Positions 35,701-43,297 of a stretch of DNA of 64,000 nt are shown here, in pieces. Each line of letters begins with the position of its first letter. The stretch's first letter is position 1. The position numbers were made by a program, and so were the translations under genes. The stretch is from JAXGPX01 sp040766745 (GTDB lineage: Bacteria > Bacillota > Sulfobacillia > Fermentithermobacillales > Fermentithermobacillaceae), in contig JAXGPX010000002.1 in NCBI GenBank assembly GCA_040766745.1, positions 558,001-622,000 on the forward strand, written 5' to 3'. The notes under the pieces are model-generated. The model was not told the DNA's origin. It ran no database searches and saw nothing but the letters and a program-made list of their open reading frames with translations.

Positions 35701-36849
35701 GCTCAATCTCACAGCATCGTCGTTGTAAACGTCATCGACGGCGATACCGTCTACTACAGCACAGATGGTGAGGATTGGTTAGAATACAATCCTGAGTACG
35801 TCTATGTAGGAGAATATCTCGTCTATGTTAAGGTCACTAACTCGAACTACAACGACCGGACCGGCAGTGGTACGGTGGAGATAACCGCAAGGCCGATAGA
35901 GATCACTGCTGCCAGCGACACGAAAACCTATGACGGCACAGCATTGGCCAACAGCAACTGGAGCCTAACCGGCGGAATCCTGCCAGAAGGCGACGAAATT
36001 GTGAGCATTATCGTGACTGGCTCACAGACTGCAGTAGGCTCAAGCGCCAACGTAGCCAGTCTGGCATTGATAATGCAGGGCGGCGAAATTGACGTAACCG
36101 GCAACTACGCAATCACCTATATTGATGGAACGCTGACAGTTACCAGGGAGCCCTATGAGCCAATCGACGATCCTGAGATTCCTCTTACGCCGGTCCTAAA
36201 CAAGGAAGACCACTTTGCATACATTCACGGGTATCCTGACAACACAGTAAGGCCAGAGGGGAATATAACCAGGGAAGAAGTAGCTGCTGTATTCTTCAGA
36301 TTGCTGGAGGCAAACTACCGAGACAGCATCAGAGCAACAGTCAGCCGGTTCCCTGATGTGCATGTCGATAGATGGTCGTCCAAACATATTGCAACACTTG
36401 CTGTTGGAGCAATTCTGGAAGGCTACCCGGACGGCACATTCAGGCCTGGAAATTACATCACCAGGGCAGAATTGGCCACGATAGCTGCTCGGTTTGACGA
36501 GCTCAGTTTCCTGGAGACCAATGTATTTCCCGACGTAGAGGGCCACTGGGCCGAGAAGTATATCAATTCGGCTGCAAAGAAGGGCTGGGTAGAGGGTTAC
36601 CCTGACGGCACTTTCAAACCAGATCAATACATCACGAGGGCAGAATTCGTTACCTTGGTGAACAGGGTTCTGGAAAGAAGAGTACGGGCAGAGAATATTC
36701 TGCCAAAAGCGAGGGAGTTCCCTGACCTAAAGTCCAGCAAGTGGTACTACGAGGCAATGCAGGAGGCTATCAATAGCCACCTGTTCGAACGGGAGCCTGA
36801 CGGATACGAAACCTGGCTCGAAATCACTGATCCGGGCCTTGAATGGTAG
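32791..36849 (+). CDS. SLH-anchored surface protein with VWA and MBG/YDG-type repeats
   Basis: 1352-residue exported protein. GTG 32791 follows GAAGGAGG. Order: signal peptide (1-30), very acidic Glu/Gly/Ser-rich stalk (about 40-165), a mixed region, a von Willebrand A domain from about 345 with intact MIDAS DTSGSMG, then two tandem units of about 166 residues (793-958, 960-1120), each an Ig-like part (YYSTDGG..W, VGEYTVYVKV) plus an MBG/YDG-type domain (TKVYNG / TKTYDG, GTLTVT), and three SLH motifs (about 1137-1337; the third is weak) that bind secondary cell wall polymer. Likely adhesin or S-layer associated protein. Confidence 0.85.
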   Translation: MTKQRNRRLLAVLMAVCVILASGPVALATQAAAAFAVSSVEPGHEHGDNKENGLGVGAAHEEPGVALEADNGQGTQSNQVSSSAGEEPGETLEGQGAQGYKEPGDTPGEQSTESDESSGYPDEESKEDSDNGTNDGNGNPEEPEIDEEKDEEPAGSFESELEPAKAALTVTHILLLDDGDEELMEIVRIEDLYAGTTVQGCDFKQDYEGIEFLYSTPEELVLDEDVYSVSLFYKLVFDPAAVDDMGDNPDGLEEPQEIPAPDLYYPDRSSGEGSFGAWLFSVFGPSSLSKGFSLTGFPDDHDNIEPPNPGSLALSKTATPVEGTTNKWQVTLTLTGIDLPTTSDIVLVIDTSGSMGGWSGRMAAAKSAATQFVNSLLNDPDDTSTRIAVVSFANGVTVHQGGFKDVTGKQDLLDAIGGLSAGGGTFTQAGIRQARILLESPNSTADHKNIVFLSDGEPTYSYAIDKINSNRNPDYFVQLGGVWYTRDDLAESKYDYLETVGNGTSMTTRIASSYYYHHGHSAIAESRFAKESGVTVYSVGLSAGTSGQDILDRVASPGKSYEATNDDLTAIFQAIAGSISFAATNAKVTDPVGEMFSIPGITAENYEEKIAVSLGTSVIYDTETETIEWSVPFVSETNPATMTYIVEIDPSAVSGVVYPTNGETYVDYTNALDVSARRHFDPIPEVGINAGTIVVYYYRVNSSGQPVNSEGIPVGNRQAAELHHFTFKEGTNLQLNVPYDVYFYGEDGSVTSIVIDGKTYDYHSAGDPNPTEVTLTPAVPSGEVWFACIPVVPAIGVENYSGIYDAAPHSITVTNTQTGDVVYYSTDGGETWFEDNPTYTDVGEYTVYVKVENLNYEDRFDSGTVTITAKSVTVTAESDTKVYNGDVQTVTGYKAPVGLLSGHELSGISASGSGKNVGEYPVTFTGTPVIMDGIVDVTENYDVTLVEGKLTITPSTGEDLNITGYTGEYDAQSHSIVVVNVIDGDTVYYSTDGEDWLEYNPEYVYVGEYLVYVKVTNSNYNDRTGSGTVEITARPIEITAASDTKTYDGTALANSNWSLTGGILPEGDEIVSIIVTGSQTAVGSSANVASLALIMQGGEIDVTGNYAITYIDGTLTVTREPYEPIDDPEIPLTPVLNKEDHFAYIHGYPDNTVRPEGNITREEVAAVFFRLLEANYRDSIRATVSRFPDVHVDRWSSKHIATLAVGAILEGYPDGTFRPGNYITRAELATIAARFDELSFLETNVFPDVEGHWAEKYINSAAKKGWVEGYPDGTFKPDQYITRAEFVTLVNRVLERRVRAENILPKAREFPDLKSSKWYYEAMQEAINSHLFEREPDGYETWLEITDPGLEW

Positions 36850-36978
36850 GCTGGGCCTTAGGCTGAGCTATCGGTCCTGGCTCAACAGATAGATAAGAGT
36901 AGAGATTGCAGAGTAGCAGAGCATCGAAGCAACAAGCTTTCCGAGTGCTCAAACCCGGGACCTCTGGTTCTCGGCGAT

Positions 36979-37013
36979 GATACGGGGAGATGAGTTCTTC
37001 ATCTCCCCGTATC
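36979..37013. terminator. 15-bp perfect inverted repeat between convergent genes
   Basis: GATACGGGGAGATGA (36979-36993) and its exact complement at 36999-37013 with a 5-base loop. CTCCCCGTATCC recurs directly after. There is no T tract on either side, but it lies between the convergent surface-protein and GyrI-like genes, so a bidirectional transcription stop is plausible. Confidence 0.5.
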
Positions 37014-37041
37014 CACTCTCCCCGTATCCGCCACTGCCGCT

Positions 37042-37503
37042 CTATTCGTTGATCGGGAGGTACAGGTCGAATACGGCGACTGGGAACTCGGCGGGCACGG
37101 TGCTTAGGCACTCCTCGAGGCACACGCCGTTGCCCTCCTTATACTTGCTTTGCTCTGCCCAGGCGACAAGAGCTTGCCAGGCCTCACTGATGTTCGCCAG
37201 AGTGCACCGGGTCACGCAGTAAAGGCCACCGGGGAATTGCTTAACCTGCACCTCACCGCTGCCGGTAACATTGTTTCCCACGGTCATCCACTGCTCATAG
37301 CCGTAGTTCGGGCTGCCTGCCGAAGGGTTAGGATTGTTGAACCCGAAGAACCGGGTCTTTCCTTGTTCGGTGGGGATGCCGTTGGCACGGGCCCATGTCA
37401 GCAGTTTCTGCCACGCGATGGACTCAGGGCTGGGTCCGAACGCCCTTGCGGAAGCGACTCTGGAAGGCTCTAACTTAACGATTCGCACTTCTATAGTATT
37501 CAA
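37042..37503 (-). CDS. GyrI-like / AraC effector-binding domain protein
   Basis: 153 residues beginning at TTG (complement of 37501-37503) with AAAGGAGAC nine bases upstream. The SOUL/GyrI-like fold is indicated by the N-terminal MNTIEVRIVKLEPSRVASA, the FFGFNNPNP and YGYEQWMTV motifs and the C-terminal FPVAVFDLYLPI. Stand-alone members bind small hydrophobic or toxic ligands. It is divergent from a WYL regulator with a shared palindrome between them, a pairing often seen for ligand-responsive control. Confidence 0.8.
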   Translation of the reverse strand: MNTIEVRIVKLEPSRVASARAFGPSPESIAWQKLLTWARANGIPTEQGKTRFFGFNNPNPSAGSPNYGYEQWMTVGNNVTGSGEVQVKQFPGGLYCVTRCTLANISEAWQALVAWAEQSKYKEGNGVCLEECLSTVPAEFPVAVFDLYLPINE

Positions 37504-37553
37504 CTGTCTCGTCTCCTTTCGCGTTCCTTCAGACACCATTCTAGCCTTAATTC

Positions 37554-37570
37554 CTGACATCTTGTGTCAG
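37554..37570. promoter_or_regulatory. Candidate WYL-regulator operator
   Basis: CTGACA-TCTTG-TGTCAG is a perfect 6-bp inverted repeat with a 5-base centre in the 130-base divergent region, 10 bases before a TAGAAT (37581-37586) that could be the -10 of the WYL gene. Operator role is inferred. Confidence 0.5.
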
Positions 37571-37635
37571 CAATTCGTGATAGAATTCTGTTAGTTTGAA
37601 GACGAGCTGCGAAAGAAGTTCGGATACGTGGAAAG

Positions 37636-38631
37636 GTGGGGGTCAAACTGCGCGCCGACCGCTTGATCTCATTTCTCATGCTCCTTCAGTCCCGTGGGAA
37701 GGTGACTGCGGCCGAAGCCTCGCGCGAACTTGGCGTCTCGGTGCGAACGATCTACAGAGACATTGAGGCTTTGAGCATGGCGGGAGTGCCTATCTACTCC
37801 GAGTCGGGGCCGGGGGGAGGGTTCGGGCTCCTGGACACCTACCGAACAGACCTCACCGGACTCAACAAGGCGGAACTCATGGCACTCTTTATGATCAGCA
37901 TTCCAGGGCCTCTGGATCAGCTTGGGGTAGCGCAGGATCTCAAAGCTGCGCTACTGAAACTCTATGCCGCTCTCCCTGCTGGACGATGGGAAGAACAGGA
38001 TGATGCCAGACAGCGAGTGTATGTAGACTCAACATGGTGGTTTCACGGTGATGAGGCAGTGCCTCAATTGAGAGCGTTGCGCGACGCAGTCTGGAACAAC
38101 AGGAGCATAACGTGTCGATGCGAGATGATGCATCGGTTCAGCATACGCATGAAACTCGACCCTCTTGGCCTAGTAGCCAAAGGTGGAATTTGGCATCTTG
38201 TCAGCAGGGTGAACGGCAAGTTGAGAGTGTACCGCATATCTCAGCTATCGGATGTTGATGTTTCGGACGAAGTGTTTCAGCGCCCAGAGGGTTTCGACCT
38301 ACCTAGTTTCTGGACAGACTACTGCGTCCGGTATGAACAGGATCAGTCACTCTATCCGGTGACTCTCTTGGTGAAGCCTGACATTCTCGGCGTGCTCTCG
38401 ATTTATATGGGCCAGCGAGCCAGTTCCGCTTGCTTCTTAGGTGCCGGCCCAGATGGCCGGACCACCGTCGAGGTGAAGTTTGAATCGCTGGAAGCGGCTA
38501 GGCGTATTCTCTTGGGACTTGGAAATGCCGTAGAAGTGGTTGAGCCCGGCCCGCTGCGCGAGAGCATGCAAGATTACGCTGAGCAGATTCTGAAGGTGTA
38601 TGGCTCCTCGAAAGGGCAAGCGTCGACCTAG
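37636..38631 (+). CDS. YafY-type transcriptional regulator (HTH + WYL)
   Basis: 331 residues. N-terminal winged HTH (VTAAEASRELGVSVRTIYRDIEAL, residues 22-45), then a WYL ligand-sensing domain (about 140-215; GIWHLVSRVNGKLRVYRISQLSDV) and the C-terminal WCX-like extension. GTG 37636 is the only usable start after an in-frame stop. Codon use here is richer in CG-ended codons than neighbours, a hint of recent transfer. It probably controls the divergent GyrI-like gene and itself. Confidence 0.85.
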   Translation: MGVKLRADRLISFLMLLQSRGKVTAAEASRELGVSVRTIYRDIEALSMAGVPIYSESGPGGGFGLLDTYRTDLTGLNKAELMALFMISIPGPLDQLGVAQDLKAALLKLYAALPAGRWEEQDDARQRVYVDSTWWFHGDEAVPQLRALRDAVWNNRSITCRCEMMHRFSIRMKLDPLGLVAKGGIWHLVSRVNGKLRVYRISQLSDVDVSDEVFQRPEGFDLPSFWTDYCVRYEQDQSLYPVTLLVKPDILGVLSIYMGQRASSACFLGAGPDGRTTVEVKFESLEAARRILLGLGNAVEVVEPGPLRESMQDYAEQILKVYGSSKGQAST

Positions 38632-38886
38632 GGAATTTGCGGTCGTGCCTACAGCATTCTCGTGACCAGTTTTATTAACCCGACATACTCCCTGGCATTT
38701 TGCCTCAGTATTTCGGTACCTTGCGGTCTATGGAGATCGATGGGCCGCTCGACGCTGCTATGAACGACGATGCATGGGTTCAATCCTGCCAGGTCCTGAC
38801 TCCCTACACCGTGTATCGTGTGTACATGGCGCAGCCATCTGCCCTTTGTCTGTTTTATCTGTGATTTGCTTGAAGATCGTTCAGAC

Positions 38887-39666
38887 TCAAGCCCTGGATT
38901 GGCGGGGCCGGTTGCGATTCTCCCGCTCCCGGGTTTCCCTGGCCATGGCTCTGGTCAGCCCTGCTCTGTACTCTGCCGACAGACTCTCTAACGCCTTGAT
39001 ATAGGGCCCGTCCGCATCGACTCGCCGAATAGGGAAGTCCTTTGGAAGTTTCCTCAAGATCCCGTCTAGGCTAAGATCTTCTGTTGTGATGACTATCAGC
39101 CTGATGTTGTTTTCTTCGCACAACGAGCGCTTCATCAGATCCCGTGCTCTCCTTTCGTTGAACTGGGTTGTGTCCGAAAACGCATTGGTGGGGGCGAAAT
39201 GTTGAGGTCCATGGTGTTCGACCCCTGCATTCAAAGACGGCATGAACCTATCAAGTTCCATTAGTTCGCCGGTTATCGGATTCTGGAGGAAAGGAGGCCT
39301 GGCATTGTCAACATAATCTTCAGTAAGTATCAGGTGACTGAGCCATGCTTTTGTCAGGTACTCACCCTTGTGGGGGCTCGTGCTGTAACCGGCGTACAGG
39401 TCTTTGACCATTTGTTCTTGAATGGGATGAGGTATGACCGGAAAAGGTACAATCTTGCTGCCTTCTTTGATCTTGATGATCCATCCATGTTGGGCAAGAG
39501 TACTGCAGTGGTGTGAGATTAGGGGCCGGCTGAGTCCAGATATTCTGGCCAAGTTTGTCATTGAGGTTGGATGGAAAATCTGAATTATTACATACAGCAG
39601 TTTTGCGGTCGAGGGGATAAGTCTGTCTTCCAACAGCATTTTGGGAATAAGTGCGGAGTGTTTCAT
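38887..39666 (-). CDS. Winged-helix protein with probable PD-(D/E)XK nuclease domain
   Basis: 259 residues, ATG 39666 with AAAGGAGG seven bases upstream. Residues 1-70 look like an ArsR/MarR-type winged helix (STAKLLYVIIQIF, MTNLARISGLSRPLISHHCSTLAQHGWI). Residues about 130-215 show the Vsr/DUF559-like nuclease pattern: D139 in LMELDRFMPSL, E150-x-x-G-x-Q155-H156 in GVEHHGPQHF, then RRARDLMKRSLCEENNIRLIVI. The arginine-rich tail may bind DNA. I do not know a described family with this fusion; nuclease activity is inferred from motifs. A degenerate repeat array starts 205 bases upstream. Confidence 0.65.
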   Translation of the reverse strand: MKHSALIPKMLLEDRLIPSTAKLLYVIIQIFHPTSMTNLARISGLSRPLISHHCSTLAQHGWIIKIKEGSKIVPFPVIPHPIQEQMVKDLYAGYSTSPHKGEYLTKAWLSHLILTEDYVDNARPPFLQNPITGELMELDRFMPSLNAGVEHHGPQHFAPTNAFSDTTQFNERRARDLMKRSLCEENNIRLIVITTEDLSLDGILRKLPKDFPIRRVDADGPYIKALESLSAEYRAGLTRAMARETRERENRNRPRQSRA

Positions 39667-39870
39667 GAGTACCTCCTTTGACTGTCTAGATAAGTTTCAT
39701 GTGGGTGAACCCGCCACCCGCCCTATGCCGACACGGTTTGATTCACTTTGACCTATTTAGCCAAAAGCCACCATACTGTAGGTCGATTATCCATAAATTG
39801 GCACGCGATGTCAACCCCAGATTTGAACATGTCCGTTATATGATTAGCACTCCTCCTTAAATGGGCTAAA

Positions 39871-40510
39871 GAGTATCAATGGATTTGCTGGAACCGAACG
39901 CTCTAGACTGGTTGTCATTCTTTCCAGTTTGCAGGTATCAGACGAATATGTTGCGGGCTGTACGGTTTTGACGCAGTTGTAACCCTGGTTTAACGGTATC
40001 AGAGAAAAGTGTCATTGATTGAACATTTCTCCGGAGTCATAACGCTGGTTTTCGGTTTATCAGGCAGATGAATTACCATTTGAACATTTTTGTGAGCCTG
40101 GCATTCTAGCTTACAGATATATGATTAAAGGTATTATGAGAGGAACAATTTCGTCGTAGTCGTAACTTTGGTCTACTGGTATCAGAGAAATGTGTTGCCG
40201 GTTGAATGGTCTTGCGTAGATTGGCATTTTTGTTTGCAGGTACATGAGGAATATATCAAGGGTTGAACAATTTCGGCGTGGTTGTAACTCTGGCTTACGA
40301 GTGCCAGAGAAATATATTACCAGCTGACCTGCTTTGTACAGGTTGATATTCTGGTTTACAGGTAATTGAGGAACGTGTTATGGACAGAACGGTTTTGCCC
40401 AAACTGGAATCCTGGATTACAGGTATCTACGAAATTTACTACTGGTCAAATGGATTTGCCCGGGCTAACAGGTACATCAAAACAATGTATGTGGCAAATG
40501 GCTTAGCCCT
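39871..40510. repeat. Array of about ten degenerate 61-bp tandem repeats
   Basis: Units start near 39871, 39934, 39995, 40054, 40116, 40178, 40239, 40301, 40361, 40422 (shortened, 49 bp) and 40471 (partial); most are 59-62 bp. Each opens with a GGTATCAG-like word, has TTGAAC-like and GGTTTTGC-like words in the middle, and ends with CTGGTTTACA. Copies fall into two loose kinds, with TTGTAAC or TTGGCATT before the end. No open frame spans it (61 is not a multiple of 3). Whole units diverge, so it is not a CRISPR. Confidence 0.85.
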
Positions 40511-40632
40511 AGCGCCCTCCACACCCAAATTCCAACTCGTACCTTCAAAACCATAATCAAACTGACAAACAAGCAGGATACCAGCGTCCTCTACGTCGAA
40601 ATAGTCAAAATCCCAAAGAAGAAGGATTGATA

Positions 40633-42603
40633 TTGTTGTCAGAGATCACCCTGAGAATGAGTATTCCGCCTGGGACAAGTTTTCCGCCTAGACGAGCCAG
40701 GAAAACAGGCTTGCGCCCAAGGTTCGGAACAGGACCAGGGTCAATGCCCGGTGAAGGCACGGGCTCAATTCCAGGCGCCGGTCCCGGCATAGGGCACGGA
40801 AGCCCAGGCCCAAGCACGGGCTCAATTCCAGGCGCCGGTCCCGGCATAGGGCACGGAAGCCCAGGCCCAAGCACCGGCTCAGGCCCAGGCTCCGGTCCCG
40901 GCACAGGGCACGGAGCAAGCCCAGGTCCAAGCATCGGCCCAGGCAAAGGCCCGAGCCCACGGTTCAGCCTCCTGATTGCATCAGTATTACTGCTGCTCAT
41001 CAGTGCTTCCGTCATAATATACCCGTCGTTCCAGTGGGCTGAACGTCCACCCGGTAGCCGTCCTAACCTGGTCTATCGCGGCGAGACCCACAAGTTCCCG
41101 GTAGTAGTCGAAAACAGCGAAGCCTATGTGCCTCTCAAGTTTATACAAAGCAAACTTGACCCTGATGTGTTCTGGGATGAGGCTGGCTTGATGGTAGTGA
41201 CTACCAAAGACAAAGTAGTCAAACTGAGCAAAGACTCTCTGACGGCATATGTCAATCAGCATCAGGTAAGCCTTCAGTTTCCTGTCATTTTAGAAGGAAA
41301 GCAACCTTATGTGCCTGCAAGCACTCTCGAGACTCTGTATCCGGTATCAACGGCATGCAATGAAGAAGCCGGGACATTCCTGGTAAGAAGACTGGACACT
41401 CCCAATAAGATGGGTAAGCTGAATACAGATAGCATTCTGAGAGTCGGAGCGTCATTCCTATCAAAGAGAATCGAATTACTTTCCGTAGGAGATCGGGTAG
41501 TCATCTACGGTGAAGCAGGGCGGTGGTTGAAAGTGGAGACCAGCGGCGGATTCTGCGGTTTTGTGTCCAAGAAGCATGTTACAGACATGGGCGAAGAGCC
41601 CCCAGTCGTGGAAGAACCCCCTGCGTATGTTCCTAGCCCCCTGCAAGGCAACAAGGTCGTTCTGGCCTGGGAACAGGTTGACAGGATAACACCTGACCCA
41701 TCAAATTTCGTCGATATGCCCGGGTTAAACGTACTTTCGCCAACATGGTTCCACCTTGCAGCGACTCCCGGTGAACTGGAGAACCGGGCTGATATGCGTT
41801 ATGTAAATTGGGCCCATTCCAAGGGTTATCAGGTCTGGGGATTATTTTCAAATTCATTCGATCCGGAAAGAACATCTGTGGTGCTAAGAGATTCTGACTT
41901 GAGAGACCAGGTCATTTCCCAACTTCTCATATACGCAAAGATCTACAAGCTGGATGGCATAAACATTGATTTCGAGAACGTCAATCTTGCAGATGGCCCC
42001 TATCTCACCCAATTTGTCCGAGAAATGACCCCTTTGCTGCACGGACAAGGCCTTACTGTCTCAATAGATATCACAGTGAAGTCCACCAGCCCAAACTGGT
42101 CTATGTTCTTGGAGAGAGAAAAGCTGTCTCAGGTAGTAGATTACGTCATGCTCATGGCATATGATCAGTACCCTCATGGCTCCAAAGTCTCAGGGCCCGT
42201 TTCGACTATTCCATGGGCCGAATGGACAATCAAGAAAACCCTTGAAGAAGTCCCCAGAGACAAGCTGGTTTTGGGAGTCCCGTTTTATACTCGACTTTGG
42301 AAAGAGACTCCGGACAACGGAGGAGTTAAGGTAAGTGCCAGGGCTCTGGGTATGGAAGGCATAGCTGCCTGGCTCAGAGACGAGAACGTGACACCGAAAT
42401 ACCAGCCTGATACAGGGCTTTTGTACGCAGAGAAGAAGATAGGCAATGAGACATACCGAGTATGGCTCGAGGATACCGGGTCTATGAAAAAGCGGGTGGA
42501 ACTTGCAAACGGATACGGCCTGGCAGGTATTGCCGCCTGGCGCCGCGGTTTTGAGACTGAAGATATATGGGAAGCGATAGATGCAACTCTCAGAACCGAT
42601 TAG
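40633..42603 (+). CDS. Membrane-anchored GH18-family hydrolase with SH3 and Gly/Pro repeats
   Basis: About 656 residues; TTG 40633 lies 6 bases after GAAGGA. Order: Gly/Pro repeat segment (about 30-110), one membrane helix (about 112-134), a copper amine oxidase N-like domain (PVVVENSEAYVPLKFI, about 150-250), an SH3-like domain (LSVGDRVVIYGEAGRWLKVE), and a GH18 barrel whose catalytic motif is DGINIDFEN (D441-E448). Close in design to spore/cortex glycosidases of the YaaH/YvbX kind. It probably acts on peptidoglycan outside the membrane. Confidence 0.83.
   Translation: MLSEITLRMSIPPGTSFPPRRARKTGLRPRFGTGPGSMPGEGTGSIPGAGPGIGHGSPGPSTGSIPGAGPGIGHGSPGPSTGSGPGSGPGTGHGASPGPSIGPGKGPSPRFSLLIASVLLLLISASVIIYPSFQWAERPPGSRPNLVYRGETHKFPVVVENSEAYVPLKFIQSKLDPDVFWDEAGLMVVTTKDKVVKLSKDSLTAYVNQHQVSLQFPVILEGKQPYVPASTLETLYPVSTACNEEAGTFLVRRLDTPNKMGKLNTDSILRVGASFLSKRIELLSVGDRVVIYGEAGRWLKVETSGGFCGFVSKKHVTDMGEEPPVVEEPPAYVPSPLQGNKVVLAWEQVDRITPDPSNFVDMPGLNVLSPTWFHLAATPGELENRADMRYVNWAHSKGYQVWGLFSNSFDPERTSVVLRDSDLRDQVISQLLIYAKIYKLDGINIDFENVNLADGPYLTQFVREMTPLLHGQGLTVSIDITVKSTSPNWSMFLEREKLSQVVDYVMLMAYDQYPHGSKVSGPVSTIPWAEWTIKKTLEEVPRDKLVLGVPFYTRLWKETPDNGGVKVSARALGMEGIAAWLRDENVTPKYQPDTGLLYAEKKIGNETYRVWLEDTGSMKKRVELANGYGLAGIAAWRRGFETEDIWEAIDATLRTD
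40762..40932 (+). repeat. Three 57-bp in-frame minisatellite units
   Basis: Units at 40762-40818 and 40819-40875 are essentially identical and 40876-40932 is diverged; each codes for 19 residues of the GSIPGAGPGIGHGSPGPST type in the cytoplasmic-side extension of the GH18 protein. Confidence 0.9.
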
Positions 42604-42700
42604 CCCGTTGGCCGATTGGCTGATTAGCCGATTGAACAATTAGTCAATCTTCAACTAGCTTGTTGGTCAATTACCCGGCCGGCCGAGCAGTCAATTAGCC
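42604..42700. repeat. Short low-complexity repeats between GH18 gene and che operon
   Basis: The words GATTAGCC/GATTGGCT, CAATTAG and GTCAATTA recur several times in 90 bases (e.g. GCCGATTGGCTGATTAGCCG). No coding content. Could be a slipped-strand product. Confidence 0.5.
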
Positions 42701-42771
42701 CTTGGCAATATCAGATGCTCAACTCCCCCTGAACTACTTTCGATACATCATTAGAAGGCAGGGGGGATTTT

Positions 42772-43287
42772 ATGTCTGGAAATGAAACGTCATCCACACG
42801 AGACGCTGCAACTAACAAGGAGAGGCAGATTGTCGCGTTTTCCCTTGGGCAGGAAACATACGGGGTAGACATAGGTCAGGTAAGAGAGATCATCCCTATT
42901 CAAAAAATCGTGCCAGTCCCAAGAGCCCCCGAATTTGTAGAAGGCATTATCAACCTTAGGGGCAAGGTTATTCCGGTTCTTGATCTTAGAAAGCACTTCG
43001 GGTTCGAGAAAAAGGAACCGAATCCCGCCCAGAAAATAGTCCTTACCGAATCCGGGGGCGAGAGTATCGGTGTAATTGTTGATTCTGTATCTTCGGTACT
43101 CAGAATAGCCCAAGACTCCATTGAGCCGCCTGCGGCCGTCATAACCGGAGACCAGATCGAGTACATAAAGGGGATTGCCAAGGTAGACGATTCCCTGATT
43201 GTGCTCTTGGACCTCACCAGGATTATCTCAGATGCCGAGAACAGGGCACTTCAGGAAGTGGACCTGGCATCTGCAGTGGTTAAGTGA
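42772..43287 (+). CDS. cheW: Chemotaxis coupling protein CheW
   Basis: 171 residues; couples receptors to CheA. Typical CheW SH3-like features: VAFSLGQETYGVDIGQVREII, the VEGIINLRGKVIPVLDLR core and VIVDSVSSVLRI. ATG 42772 follows GGGGGGA. It is the first gene of a chemotaxis operon and is followed 10 bases later by cheA. Confidence 0.95.
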   Translation: MSGNETSSTRDAATNKERQIVAFSLGQETYGVDIGQVREIIPIQKIVPVPRAPEFVEGIINLRGKVIPVLDLRKHFGFEKKEPNPAQKIVLTESGGESIGVIVDSVSSVLRIAQDSIEPPAAVITGDQIEYIKGIAKVDDSLIVLLDLTRIISDAENRALQEVDLASAVVK

Positions 43288-43297
43288 GTGGGCCGCC

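Noticed and set aside
36979..37020. Terminal inverted repeat of an insertion sequence
   Set aside because: The arms are adjacent (5-base loop) and no transposase or second copy is present in the window.
39871..40510. CRISPR array
   Set aside because: Periodicity is near 61 bp, but there is no invariant repeat alternating with unique spacers and no cas gene in the window.
40605..41015. Minus-strand Gly/Pro-rich open frame over the GH18 repeat
   Set aside because: It is the antisense of the 57-bp minisatellite; GC-rich repeats create open frames on both strands, and the plus frame continues into a real enzyme.
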